64,000 bases of DNA from Kitasatospora sp. NBC_01287 (GTDB taxonomy: Bacteria > Actinomycetota > Actinomycetes > Streptomycetales > Streptomycetaceae). The position numbers were made by a program, and so were the translations under genes. Positions 16,223 through 24,095 of the stretch are shown here, in pieces; the stretch's first letter is position 1; every line of letters begins with the position of its first letter. The notes under the pieces were generated by a model. It had not been told where the DNA came from. It was given only the letters and a program-made list of their open reading frames with translations, and did no database searches. The stretch covers positions 4,192,501 through 4,256,500 of the forward strand of contig NZ_JAPEPB010000001.1 of the NCBI RefSeq assembly GCF_026340565.1, written 5' to 3'.

Positions 16223-17506
16223 TCAGGAGGCCAGGCCGGCGGCCCGGAAGGACTCCAGGGTCGGCCGGATGGTGGCGGTCAGGCCGGCGTCGGCCACCGC
16301 GTCCAGCGTCTTCAGGCCGTCCCCGGTGTTGATCGCGACGGTCTCCTTGGCCGGGTCCAGCAGGCCGTTCTCGACCAGCTTCCTGAGCACGCCGATGGTC
16401 ACCCCGCCCGCCGTCTCGGCGAAGATCCCCTCGGTCCTGGCCAGCAGCCTGATCGCGTCCACCACCTCGGCGTCGGTGACGTCCTCGACCGCGCCGCCGG
16501 TACGCCGGGCGATGTCCAGCACGTACGGGCCGTCGGCCGGGTTGCCGATCGCCAGCGACTTGGCGATGGTGTCCGGCTTGACCGGGCGGATCACGTCACG
16601 GCCGGCCTTGAAGGCCGCCGAGACCGGCGAGCAGCCGGCCGCCTGGGCCCCGAAGATCTTGTAGGGCCGGTCCTCGACCAGGCCCAGCTTGATCAGCTCC
16701 TGCAGCCCCTTGTCGATCTTGGTGAGCTGGGAGCCCGAGGCGATCGGGATCACCAGCTGCTCCGGCAGCCGCCAGCCGAGCTGCTCGCAGATCTCGTAGG
16801 CCAGGGTCTTGGAGCCCTCGCCGTAGTACGGGCGCAGGTTGACGTTGACGAAGCCCCAGCCCTCACCGGCCGGGTCGCCGATCAGCTCGGAGCAGAAGCG
16901 GTTCACATCGTCGTAGTTGCCCTCGATGCCGACCAGTTCGCCGCCGTAGACACCGGCCATCACGACCTTGCCCCGCTCCAGGTCGTGCGGGATGAAGACG
17001 CAGGACTTGAACCCGGCGCGGGCCGCGGCCGCGCCCACCGCGCCGGCCAGGTTGCCGGTGGATGAGCAGGAGAGGGTGGTGAAGTCGAAGGCGCGGGCGG
17101 CCTCGATGGCGCAGGCCACCACCCGGTCCTTGAAGGAGTGGGTGGGGTTGCCGGAGTCGTCCTTGACGTGCAGCTGAGCGGTGAAGCCGAGCTCGCGGCC
17201 CAGGTTGTCGGCCTTCACCAGCGGGGTCCAGCCCGGGTTGAGGTTGGGCTTGGCGGCGACGTCGGCGGGCACCGGCAGCAGCGGGGCGTAGCGCCAGATC
17301 GATGCCGGGCCGGCCTCGATCTGCTTGCGCAGCTGCTCGGCCTCGTAGCCGCCGAAGTCGTAGGCGATCTCCAGCGGGCCGAAGCACTCCAGGCAGGCGA
17401 AGCTGGGGCCGAGCGGGAACCGGGTGCCGCACTCGCGACAGGACAGCGCGGCGGCGGGGCCGAGGTCGACCGAAGGGACGGCGGGTGCGGGGGTAGCGGT
17501 AGCCAT
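16223..17506 (-). CDS. metM: MetM: threonine-synthase-like homocysteine synthase
   Basis: 427-residue PLP-dependent enzyme of the threonine synthase fold. An N-terminal zinc-ribbon-like head has CxxC pairs at 23/26 and 38/41. The PLP lysine is in NPTHSFKDRVV near residue 125, the phosphate-binding loop is SCSSTGNLAGAVGA, and the late GTP-type motif is INTGDG. Annotation by similarity would be threonine synthase. However, adjacency to a sulfur carrier and a SAM-I riboswitch leader identify it as MetM, which converts O-phosphohomoserine to homocysteine with thiocarboxylated MetO. ATG 17506 is chosen; an in-frame ATG inside the riboswitch P1 stem has poor ribosome-site spacing. A true threonine synthase function cannot be excluded from sequence alone. 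Confidence 0.85.
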   Translation of the reverse strand: MATATPAPAVPSVDLGPAAALSCRECGTRFPLGPSFACLECFGPLEIAYDFGGYEAEQLRKQIEAGPASIWRYAPLLPVPADVAAKPNLNPGWTPLVKADNLGRELGFTAQLHVKDDSGNPTHSFKDRVVACAIEAARAFDFTTLSCSSTGNLAGAVGAAAARAGFKSCVFIPHDLERGKVVMAGVYGGELVGIEGNYDDVNRFCSELIGDPAGEGWGFVNVNLRPYYGEGSKTLAYEICEQLGWRLPEQLVIPIASGSQLTKIDKGLQELIKLGLVEDRPYKIFGAQAAGCSPVSAAFKAGRDVIRPVKPDTIAKSLAIGNPADGPYVLDIARRTGGAVEDVTDAEVVDAIRLLARTEGIFAETAGGVTIGVLRKLVENGLLDPAKETVAINTGDGLKTLDAVADAGLTATIRPTLESFRAAGLAS

Positions 17507-17525
17507 GGTGGCGGAGGCCTCTCTC

Positions 17526-17651
17526 CTCATCTTCCCCGTGACGCGGGCGCGCCACAGGACGGAATTGGCACCTGTCCCGCCGGGCCCCACGGGCCGGACG
17601 AGAAGGTTGCCGGGACGTCGACGGGCCGTTCCCTCAGTCCCTCTGGATGAG
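17526..17651 (-). promoter_or_regulatory. SAM-I (S-box) riboswitch
   Basis: Reading the minus strand: CTCATCCAGAG opens P1 (17651-17641), followed by the kink-turn segment GGGACTGAGGGA, the pseudoknot-forming GGCAACC (17611-17605), the conserved GTGCCAATTCC (17571-17561) and the closing AAGATGAG (17533-17526) of P1. All core blocks of the S-box are in order. P1 ends 19 bases before the metM ATG, and GAGAGG, the likely ribosome site, directly follows it. This suggests translational control: high SAM stabilises P1 and limits metM-metO expression. Confidence 0.93.
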
Positions 17652-17786
17652 CTCTGTGAAGTTGTGGTCCTGCGCTGTGCTGGTCTTCCCTGGGGCCAAC
17701 CCCGGCGTGCGAAGGTCTGACCGCAGTACGAAGACTGTATCCGAAGGCCGGGCACCTGGTCCCGACCGTCCGCAACGCGAGACGCG

Positions 17787-18827
17787 ATGTACGAGGAGCG
17801 AGATTTGCCTGCCGAGCAGAACCCCGCGCCCCTTCCGGAGGTCGCCGACTGGCTACGCCGCCGGTCCTGGCGGGCGAGCGAGTGGTCGCCCGACCGACTG
17901 CTCGCCGCCAAGCGGGCCGCCGGGCCGGCCGGCACGGTGAGCGTGGTCCTGCCCGCGCTGGACGAGGAGTCCACGGTGGGCGACATCGTCGAGGTGATCC
18001 GGCGGGAGCTGATCGAGCGGCTGCCGCTGGTGGACGAGCTGGTGGTGGTCGACTCCGGGTCGGTGGACCGCACCGCCGAGGTGGCCGCGCGGGCCGGGGC
18101 CGCGGTGGTGCACCGGGACGAGGTCCTGCCCGACCTGCCGGCGGTGCCGGGCAAGGGCGAGGTGCTCTGGCGCTCGCTGCTGGTGACCAGCGGCTCGATC
18201 GTCTGCTTCATCGACGCCGACCTGCGCGAGTTCGACCCGGCCTTCGTCTGCGGCATCGTCGGACCGCTGCTCACCGAGCCCGACCTGCAACTGGTCAAGG
18301 CGATGTACGACCGGCCGCTGGAGACCGAGGGCGCGGTGGTGCCGGCCGGTGGCGGGCGGGTCACCGAGCTGGTCGCCCGCCCGCTGCTCAACCTGCACTG
18401 GCCCGAGCTGGCCGGCTTCGTGCAGCCGCTCGGCGGCGAGTACGCGGCCCGCCGCTCGCTGCTGGAGCGGCTGCACTTCCCGACCGGCTACGGGGTCGAA
18501 CTCGGCCTGCTGGTGGACGCCCTGGAGCTGGTCGGACTGGACGCGCTGGCCCAGGTCGACGTCGGGGTGCGCCACCACCGCCACCAGGACAGCCAGGCGC
18601 TGGGCCGGATGGCCGCCACCATCTACCGCACCGCGCTGGAGCGGCTGGACCGCACCCACCGGCTGAAGGCCGCCGAGGACCTGGCCCGCCCGGTGCTCAC
18701 CCAGTTCGACCGGGACGCGGACAGCCGGGAGTTCACCGCCCGCAGCCACCCGGTCACCGCGCTGGAGCGGCCCCCGATGATCGGGCTGGCGCAGTACCGG
18801 TCCCACCGCGAGCGCGGCCGGATGTGA
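17787..18827 (+). CDS. gpgS: Glucosyl-3-phosphoglycerate synthase
   Basis: 346-residue GT81-type glycosyltransferase that joins glucose from a nucleotide sugar to 3-phosphoglycerate, for glucosylglycerate or methylglucose polysaccharide synthesis. Visible motifs: SVVLPALDEESTVGDIV near residue 52, ELVVVDSGSVDRTAEVAARAGA, PGKGEVLWRSL, the DAD metal site in CFIDADLREFDP, and GFVQPLGGEYAARRSLLE. The ATG at 17787 lacks a good ribosome site. An in-frame TTG at 17805 has GAGGAG six bases upstream and could be the true start. It is divergent from metM. Confidence 0.92.
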   Translation: MYEERDLPAEQNPAPLPEVADWLRRRSWRASEWSPDRLLAAKRAAGPAGTVSVVLPALDEESTVGDIVEVIRRELIERLPLVDELVVVDSGSVDRTAEVAARAGAAVVHRDEVLPDLPAVPGKGEVLWRSLLVTSGSIVCFIDADLREFDPAFVCGIVGPLLTEPDLQLVKAMYDRPLETEGAVVPAGGGRVTELVARPLLNLHWPELAGFVQPLGGEYAARRSLLERLHFPTGYGVELGLLVDALELVGLDALAQVDVGVRHHRHQDSQALGRMAATIYRTALERLDRTHRLKAAEDLARPVLTQFDRDADSREFTARSHPVTALERPPMIGLAQYRSHRERGRM

Positions 18828-18873
18828 CCTAAGCCCTGGTTTGCGGCTCGCCCACCCCGGCAAGGTTGAACGT

Positions 18874-20325
18874 ATGGCCGATCACACGACCACAGCGCGC
18901 GTCCTGGTGGCTTCCAATCGCGGCCCGGTCTCGTTCAGCAGTGCCCCGGACGGAACGCTGACCCTCAAGCGCGGCGGCGGCGGGCTGGTCTCGGGGCTCT
19001 CCGCGATCGACGACCCGAACACCGTCTGGGTCTGCGCCGCGCTCGGCCCGGCCGACCGGGAGGCCGTCGGGCGCTCTCCGCAGGGGCGGCTGGACCAGGG
19101 CGGCTTCGACGTCGGCGGACAGGCCGTCCGGATGCTGGACATCGATCCCGAGGTCTTCGACCACGCGTACAACGGCGTGGCCAACTCCACCCTCTGGTTC
19201 CTGCACCACATGCTCTACAACACCCCGACCGCCCCGGTCTTCGACGCGCACGCCGCCGAGCAGTGGGCCGCCTTCGAGACGTACAACGCCGCCTTCGCCC
19301 GGGCGCTGGCCGCCGAGGCCGCGCCCGGCGCGGCGGTGCTGGTGCAGGACTACCACCTGACCCTGGTGCCGGCCCTGCTCCGCGAGCTCCGCCCCGACCT
19401 GCGGATCAGCTACTTCCTGCACATCCCGTGGGCCCCGGCGGACTACTTCCGGCTGCTGCCGGACGCGCTGGCCGCCGCCGTGCTGACCGGCGTACTGGGC
19501 GCGGACCGGGCCGGCTTCCACACCCGCCGCTGGGCCGAGGCCTTCGCGGACTGCTGCGAACAGCTGCTGGACGCCAAGGTCGACCGGGCCGAGCTCTCGG
19601 TCAGCTACCAGGGCCGGACCACCAGGCTCGGCGTGCACGCGCTGGGTGCCGACGCCGACTTCCTGCGCGAGCGGTCCCACCGGGCGGACGTGGACGAGCG
19701 CCTCGCCGCCCTGCGCGCGGCGGTGGGCGGGCGCCGGACCATCGTGCGGGTGGACCGCACCGAGCTGAGCAAGAACATCGTCCGCGGCCTGCAGGCCTAC
19801 CGGCACCTGCTGCGCAGCCGGCCCGAGTGGCGCGAGCGGGTGGTGCACATCGCCTTCGCCTACCCCTCCCGGCAGGACCTGGCCGAGTACCGCGACTACA
19901 CCGCGGCCGTGCGGCGGATCAGCCAGGAGATCACCGAGGAGTTCGCCACCGACTCCTGGCAGCCGCTGATACTCCAGGTCGAGGACGACTTCGCCCGCTC
20001 GCTGGCCGCCTACCGGCTGGCCGACGTGGCACTGGTCAACCCGATCAGGGACGGGATGAACCTGGTCGCCAAGGAGGTCCCGGTGGTCTCCGACGCGGGC
20101 TGCGCGCTGGTGCTCTCCCGGGAGGCCGGCGCCCACGCGGAGCTGGCCCAGGACGCCCTGAGCATCAACCCCTACGACGTGGTGGGCACCGCCGAGGCGC
20201 TGCACCAGGCGCTGACCATGCCGCCCGCGGAGCGGCGCGAGCGCACCGAGCGGCTCGCCGCGGCCGCCACCGCGCTCTCCCCGCAGCAGTGGTTCCTGGC
20301 TCAGCTGGCCGAGCTGAGCGCCTGA
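18874..20325 (+). CDS. otsA: Trehalose-6-phosphate synthase OtsA
   Basis: 483-residue GT20 enzyme that makes trehalose 6-phosphate from UDP/GDP-glucose and glucose 6-phosphate. Signatures: VLVASNRGPVSF at the start, NSTLWFLHHM near 100, VQDYHLTLVPALLRELRPDL, YFLHIPWAP, the catalytic RVDRTELSKNIVRGLQA, and VNPIRDGMNLVAKEV near the end. ATG 18874 is preferred to an in-frame upstream start because CAAGG precedes it and the family begins there. The 3' end overlaps convergent otsB by 25 bases. Confidence 0.96.
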   Translation: MADHTTTARVLVASNRGPVSFSSAPDGTLTLKRGGGGLVSGLSAIDDPNTVWVCAALGPADREAVGRSPQGRLDQGGFDVGGQAVRMLDIDPEVFDHAYNGVANSTLWFLHHMLYNTPTAPVFDAHAAEQWAAFETYNAAFARALAAEAAPGAAVLVQDYHLTLVPALLRELRPDLRISYFLHIPWAPADYFRLLPDALAAAVLTGVLGADRAGFHTRRWAEAFADCCEQLLDAKVDRAELSVSYQGRTTRLGVHALGADADFLRERSHRADVDERLAALRAAVGGRRTIVRVDRTELSKNIVRGLQAYRHLLRSRPEWRERVVHIAFAYPSRQDLAEYRDYTAAVRRISQEITEEFATDSWQPLILQVEDDFARSLAAYRLADVALVNPIRDGMNLVAKEVPVVSDAGCALVLSREAGAHAELAQDALSINPYDVVGTAEALHQALTMPPAERRERTERLAAAATALSPQQWFLAQLAELSA

Positions 20326-21149
20326 CCGAGCCACTCCAGCAGCTCGACCACGCCGGCCGGCCCCGGCACCACCAGGTCGGCCCGCTCGGCGATCTCGCGC
20401 ACCGGCGGCTCGCCGGTCACCAGGCCGCTGGCCACCAGCAACCCGCGCAGCGACCGGGCCCGCAGCCGCTCCACCGCGGCGTAGGCGGCCAGGTCGCCCA
20501 GATCGTCGCCGGCGTAGAGGACCGAGGACGCGCCGCGCTCGCGCAGCAGAGCGGTCAGCGCCGCCCCCTTGTCCACCCCCGGCGGGCGCAGCTCCAGCAC
20601 GAAGCGGCCGGGCTCGACGGCCAGACCGTGCGCGGCGGCCAGCTCGGCCAGCGGGTCGCGCAGCTGCTCCAGGACGGCCTGCGGATCGGCCGCCCGGCGG
20701 GTGTGCACGGCGATCGAGCGCTCCTTGTCCTCGACCGAGGTGCCCTCGGGCACCGCCAGCCCGGCCAGCAGCGCGGGCAGCTCGGCCCGGACGGCGGCCA
20801 CCCCGGGGTGGACCTCGGGGGCCGTCAGCTCGCCGCGCTCCCAGCGCTCGGCGCCGTAGTGGCCCAGCACCACCAGCGGGGCCAGCCCGGGGACGGAGTC
20901 GAAGCCGCCGAGGCGGACCGCGCTGCGCACCGGACGCCCCGTCACCACCGCCACCGTGCCGACCAGCGGCGCCAGCCGGGCCAGCGCGGCGGCGGCCCCC
21001 GGGTGCGCGAAGGCCCGCTCGGGGTCGGCGACGATCGGCGCGAGGGTGCCGTCGAAATCCAGCGCGACCACGGCTGCCGCCGGGTCGGCCAGCACGGCGG
21101 CCAGGCCCTCGCGGCCCGCGGAGGTGGTCGGTTGCAGCGCGATGCCCAT
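20301..21149 (-). CDS. otsB: Trehalose-6-phosphate phosphatase OtsB
   Basis: 282-residue HAD-superfamily phosphatase that completes trehalose synthesis. HAD motif I is LDFDGTLAPIV near residue 30, motif II is VVTGRPV, the family block GHYGAE follows, then KERSIAVHTR, the lysine-containing PPGVDKGAALTALL, and motif IV YAGDDLGDLAAYAA. ATG 21149 is used; TTG at 21158 is a weaker option. Instead of an operon, otsA and otsB face each other and share their last 25 bases. Confidence 0.95.
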   Translation of the reverse strand: MGIALQPTTSAGREGLAAVLADPAAAVVALDFDGTLAPIVADPERAFAHPGAAAALARLAPLVGTVAVVTGRPVRSAVRLGGFDSVPGLAPLVVLGHYGAERWERGELTAPEVHPGVAAVRAELPALLAGLAVPEGTSVEDKERSIAVHTRRAADPQAVLEQLRDPLAELAAAHGLAVEPGRFVLELRPPGVDKGAALTALLRERGASSVLYAGDDLGDLAAYAAVERLRARSLRGLLVASGLVTGEPPVREIAERADLVVPGPAGVVELLEWLGQALSSAS

Positions 21150-21180
21150 GCCCGCCAACCTACCCAGGGCCCACCCCGGC

Positions 21181-21206
21181 TAACGCTCGGCGCTAGCGCT
21201 CGGCGC
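21181..21206. repeat. 13-bp tandem duplication over the DUF3263 stop
   Basis: TAACGCTCGGCGC (21181-21193) and TAGCGCTCGGCGC (21194-21206) are adjacent copies with one mismatch. The stop codon of the minus-strand DUF3263 gene (21193-21195) lies at their junction. Confidence 0.85.
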
Positions 21207-21420
21207 GGCGCGCCTCGCGGATCCGGCGCAGCCGGTTGATCAGCACCGGGCTGTGCGCGAGCGCCTCGGGGCGGTCCAGCAGGCCGTTCAGCAGCTGGTA
21301 GTAGCGGGTCGCGGAGAGACCGAGCCGCTCCCGCACGGCCTGCTCCTTGGCGCCCTGGGTGCGCCAGCCGGCGCCCTCCAGGGCGAGCACGGCCCGCTCG
21401 CGTTCGGTCAGCTCGCTCAT
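21193..21420 (-). CDS. DUF3263 small HTH-like protein
   Basis: 75 residues, wholly DUF3263: SELTERERAVLALEGAGWRT, KEQAVRERLGLSATRYYQLL, then LDRPEALAHSPVLINRLRRI. The region around LGLSATRYYQ resembles a helix-turn-helix, so a DNA-binding role is plausible; no member has a defined function that I know of. Conserved across Streptomyces and mycobacteria. It is downstream of the lipoprotein gene on the same strand, 59 bases away. Confidence 0.85.
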   Translation of the reverse strand: MSELTERERAVLALEGAGWRTQGAKEQAVRERLGLSATRYYQLLNGLLDRPEALAHSPVLINRLRRIREARRAER

Positions 21421-21459
21421 GGGGCCATTGTGCGCGAGCGGGTCATCCCCGCGGGGCGG

Positions 21460-21492
21460 CGGCTACCGCGGGGCGCCGGCTACTGCGGGCGC
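21460..21492. repeat. 17-bp near-tandem duplication over the binding-protein stop
   Basis: CGGCTACCGCGGGGCGC (21460-21476) is followed directly by CGGCTACTGCGGGCGC (21477-21492), with one substitution and one deletion. The stop codon of the solute-binding protein gene (21480-21482) lies in the second copy. Confidence 0.8.
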
Positions 21493-22748
21493 AGGCGCTG
21501 GGCCTGGGTGACGGCGTACTGCTGCAGCTCGCCGAGCACCGGCTTCGGGTCGCCCTGGACCGCCTTGCCGATGTCGGACTTGATCTTCGCGCTGACGGTG
21601 TCCCATGCCGGGTCGCCCAGCGGGTAGAAGGAGGCGTTGGGCAGCGCGTCCAGGAACGGCTTGAGGCCGGCGTACTTCGGGTCCGCGGTCATGTCCGCCG
21701 CGGCGTCCTGGGTGACCGGCAGCAGGTTGTACTGCTCGTCGAACGCGAGGGTGTTCTCCTTCGCGTACGCGTAGTCGAGGAAGGCGCGGATCTGCGTCTT
21801 GTGGCCGTTCGCGGAGTAGGCCATCATCCAGTCGGCCACGCCCAGGGTGCCGGCCTTGGCCTGCGGGTCCTTCTGCGGGATCGCCGCGGTGCCGAAGTCG
21901 ATGTTGCCCTGCTGGGCCGCCTGGAGCAGCGAGGGGTGCCCGTTCAGCATGGCGACCTTGCCGGACGCGAAGTCCTTGAAGGCCGTCTTGCGGTTCACCG
22001 AGGCCGGGTCGGGATAGGTGAGCTGGGTGTCCACCAGGTTCTGCTTGAGCCAGCTGAAGGTGTCGACGTCCTGCTGGCTGTCCAGGGTGTAGACGCCGGC
22101 GTCGTCGGTCAGGCCGCCGCCACCGCTCATCGTCCACATCATCGACTCCGCCTGGGCCTCCTCGGGACCGAGCGGCAGCCCGTAGGGGGTGACCCCGGGG
22201 ACCTTGGCCTTGATCAGCGCGGCGTCGGCCTTCAGGTCGGCCCAGCTGGCGGGGGGCTGGCTGATCCCAGCCTGCTTGAAGATCGCCTTGTTGTAGAAGA
22301 AGGTCCGCGAGGAGGAGACGAAGGGTATGCCGTACTGGGTGCCCAGCACGCCGCCGGCCTTGTTGAAGGCGTCCAGGAAGTTGGCCTGGGTCTCCATCGA
22401 GAGCACGTCGCTGGCCGGGTAGAGCTGGCCCGCGACGGCCTTGTCGGCGAAGCCGCCGGTCTGCACGATGTCCGGCGTGTGCCCGGACTTCACCATGCCG
22501 GCGACCTTGGCGTCGATGTCGTCCCAGCTGAAGACCTGGACATCGACCTTGATCTTCGGGTTGGCCGCCTCGAACTTGCGGGCCAGGTCGTCCCAGTAGT
22601 GGGAGGAGCTGTTGGCGGGAGTGCCGTCGCCGTAGTCGGCGGCCACCAGCTTGAGGGTGACCGTGTCACTACCGCCGATGCCGAGGAAGCCGCACCCGGA
22701 GAGCAGCAGGGTGCTGGCCGCGAGGGCAGCGCAGAGTCGGGACTTCAA
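21480..22748 (-). CDS. Sugar ABC transporter lipoprotein (solute-binding)
   Basis: 422 residues. Starting from TTG 22748 the protein begins MKSRLCAALAASTLLLSGC, a lipoprotein signal with lipobox LSGC and Cys19 as lipid anchor; GAAGG lies about 11 bases upstream. The body is a family 1 extracellular binding protein, with FEAANPKIKVDVQVFSWDDI, DIVQTGGFADKAVAGQLYPA and GIPFVSSSRTFFYNKAIFK. No permease or ATPase gene is adjacent, so it is an orphan binding protein. A good DasR-like box 86 bases upstream and the nearby nagKA genes suggest an amino-sugar or chito-oligosaccharide ligand. This is inference from context. Confidence 0.88.
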   Translation of the reverse strand: MKSRLCAALAASTLLLSGCGFLGIGGSDTVTLKLVAADYGDGTPANSSSHYWDDLARKFEAANPKIKVDVQVFSWDDIDAKVAGMVKSGHTPDIVQTGGFADKAVAGQLYPASDVLSMETQANFLDAFNKAGGVLGTQYGIPFVSSSRTFFYNKAIFKQAGISQPPASWADLKADAALIKAKVPGVTPYGLPLGPEEAQAESMMWTMSGGGGLTDDAGVYTLDSQQDVDTFSWLKQNLVDTQLTYPDPASVNRKTAFKDFASGKVAMLNGHPSLLQAAQQGNIDFGTAAIPQKDPQAKAGTLGVADWMMAYSANGHKTQIRAFLDYAYAKENTLAFDEQYNLLPVTQDAAADMTADPKYAGLKPFLDALPNASFYPLGDPAWDTVSAKIKSDIGKAVQGDPKPVLGELQQYAVTQAQRLRPQ

Positions 22749-22833
22749 CGGGGGGACCGCCTTCGGGCGCACGGGGAGTGGGGGAGCCAACCGGGGGACG
22801 GAGGTGGCCAGAACGGTGCCAAAAACCAACCCC

Positions 22834-22849
22834 AGTGGTCCACACCAGA
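22834..22849. promoter_or_regulatory. DasR-like box upstream of the binding-protein gene
   Basis: AGTGGTCCACACCAGA matches 13 of 16 positions of the DasR element A(C/G)TGGTCTAGACCA(C/G)T. It lies 86 bases upstream of the likely start codon, within the expected promoter. Confidence 0.65.
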
Positions 22850-22889
22850 TGCCCCGGAGCGAGGAACGTTACCTAAGTGGGCGCCCCGG

Positions 22890-22904
22890 TTGCACATCGT
22901 GCAA
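22890..22904. promoter_or_regulatory. Palindromic operator-like site
   Basis: TTGCAC-ATC-GTGCAA is a perfect 15-base palindrome between the deoR stop and the binding-protein gene. It is a candidate operator for the DeoR-family or another sugar regulator. Confidence 0.5.
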
Positions 22905-22927
22905 TGGTTCGTCGACCTCGCTGTTCA

Positions 22928-22973
22928 GGGCTTCGCAAACTTTGCAATGCTCTCTGCAAGGTTTGCAAAGCCC
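22928..22973. terminator. Long hairpin downstream of deoR
   Basis: GGGCTTCGCAAAC (22928-22940) and GTTTGCAAAGCCC (22961-22973) form a 13-base stem with one mismatch. A nested CTTTGCAA/TTGCAAAG pair occupies overlapping bases. It begins 17 bases after the deoR stop, so it may terminate deoR. The repeated TTGCAAA half-sites could also serve as operators for the gene downstream. Confidence 0.6.
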
Positions 22974-22989
22974 CCGCACCCGCGGGCGG

Positions 22990-23778
22990 TCACACCGTCA
23001 GCACCCGCACTCCCGCCTCGGCGAACGCCGTCGCCAACTCCGGGGCCGGCGGCTGGTCGGTCACCACGGTGTCGATCACCTCCAGCCCGCAGATCCGCGC
23101 GAAGGCGCGCCGGCCGAGCTTGGAGGAGTCGGCCGCGACCACCACCCGGCGGGCCCGCTCGGCCAGCAGCCGGTTGACGCTCGCCTCGCCCTCGTGGTGC
23201 GCGCTGGCCCCGATCTCGGCGTCCAGCGCGTCCACCCCCAGCACCGTGACGTCCAGCGTCAGCTCGGCGAGCACGGCGGTGGCCAGCGGGCCGATCAGCT
23301 CGTAGGACTGCGGCCGGGCCACCCCGCCGGTCACCACGATCTTGACCGCCGGACGGACCGTCAGCTCGTTGGCGATGTTCAGCGCGTTGGTGACCACGGT
23401 CAGCAGGTGCCCGGCCTCGCCGCGCTCGGTCAGCTCCGGGCGGACCGCGAGCGCGCGGGCCACCTCGGTGGTGGTGGTCCCGCCGTTGAGCCCGACCACC
23501 TCGCCCGGCGCGATCAGCCCGGCCACCGCCGCGCCGATCCGCTGCTTGGCGCCGGCGTTGCGAGCGGTCTTGTAGCGCAGCGGCAGGTCGTAGGAGACGT
23601 TGTGCGCCACCGCGCCGCCGCGGGTCCGGGTGACCATCTGCTGGCGGGCCAGTTGGTCGAGGTCCCGGCGGATCGTGGCAGCCGACACGCCGAGCGCGGC
23701 CGCCGCCTCCTCGACCTCCAACTTGCCATGCTCGGCGAGGAGTTCGAGAAGTCCGTTCCACCGCTCGTATCTGGACAC
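22990..23778 (-). CDS. DeoR/GlpR-family sugar regulator
   Basis: 262 residues. The N-terminal HTH contains LEVEEAAAALGVSAATIRRD (about 20-40) and TRTRGGAVAHN. The C-terminal isomerase-like sensor has GLNGGTTTTEVARAL, VVTNALNIANEL, KIVVTGGVARPQSYELIG and VVAADSSKLGRRAF, typical for binding sugar phosphates. GTG 23778 has GGAAGG six bases upstream; the long upstream frame is rejected. It sits between the lipoprotein gene and divergent nagKA and could respond to an amino-sugar phosphate. Confidence 0.9.
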   Translation of the reverse strand: MSRYERWNGLLELLAEHGKLEVEEAAAALGVSAATIRRDLDQLARQQMVTRTRGGAVAHNVSYDLPLRYKTARNAGAKQRIGAAVAGLIAPGEVVGLNGGTTTTEVARALAVRPELTERGEAGHLLTVVTNALNIANELTVRPAVKIVVTGGVARPQSYELIGPLATAVLAELTLDVTVLGVDALDAEIGASAHHEGEASVNRLLAERARRVVVAADSSKLGRRAFARICGLEVIDTVVTDQPPAPELATAFAEAGVRVLTV

Positions 23779-24051
23779 GCGACACCTTCCGTTCCGATCG
23801 ACCACCCGTGCGTGGACAGCGTCGCACAGCACCCCGCGCGGACCGGTCCGGTAGGCGCAGCCACCTCGGCCGCTTGCGCAATCCTGCGCGAAAACGCTAT
23901 ACATCACTCACTTTCACGCATCTCTCGACCCGATCACCCCCCACCGCACCCCTCCCCCGCCCCACCCGCGCCCCGCCCTCACTCCACCCGCACCCGCCCC
24001 CGGCCGGGCGGAGCGACCAAACTCACCCGCGCCAGGTCGACAAAACCGACC

Positions 24052-24067
24052 ACTGGACTAGACCTCT
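24052..24067. promoter_or_regulatory. DasR-responsive element upstream of nagK
   Basis: ACTGGACTAGACCTCT matches the DasR element at 14 of 16 positions; the two deviations are complementary, keeping the site palindromic. It lies 28 bases before the nagK GTG. DasR repression of nagKA, relieved by glucosamine-6-phosphate, is established for Streptomyces coelicolor. Confidence 0.85.
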
Positions 24068-24095
24068 CCTCCTCGGTCAAGGGAAACTGTCCCCC

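Noticed and set aside
16223..17506. Annotation as ordinary threonine synthase
   Set aside because: The SAM-I riboswitch and the adjacent sulfur carrier fit MetM better. It is kept as an alternative until tested.
16223..18391. A 722-codon frame giving metM a long N-terminal extension
   Set aside because: The extra part is Ser/Arg-rich, runs through the riboswitch and overlaps gpgS on the other strand. The ATG at 17506 gives the family N-terminus.
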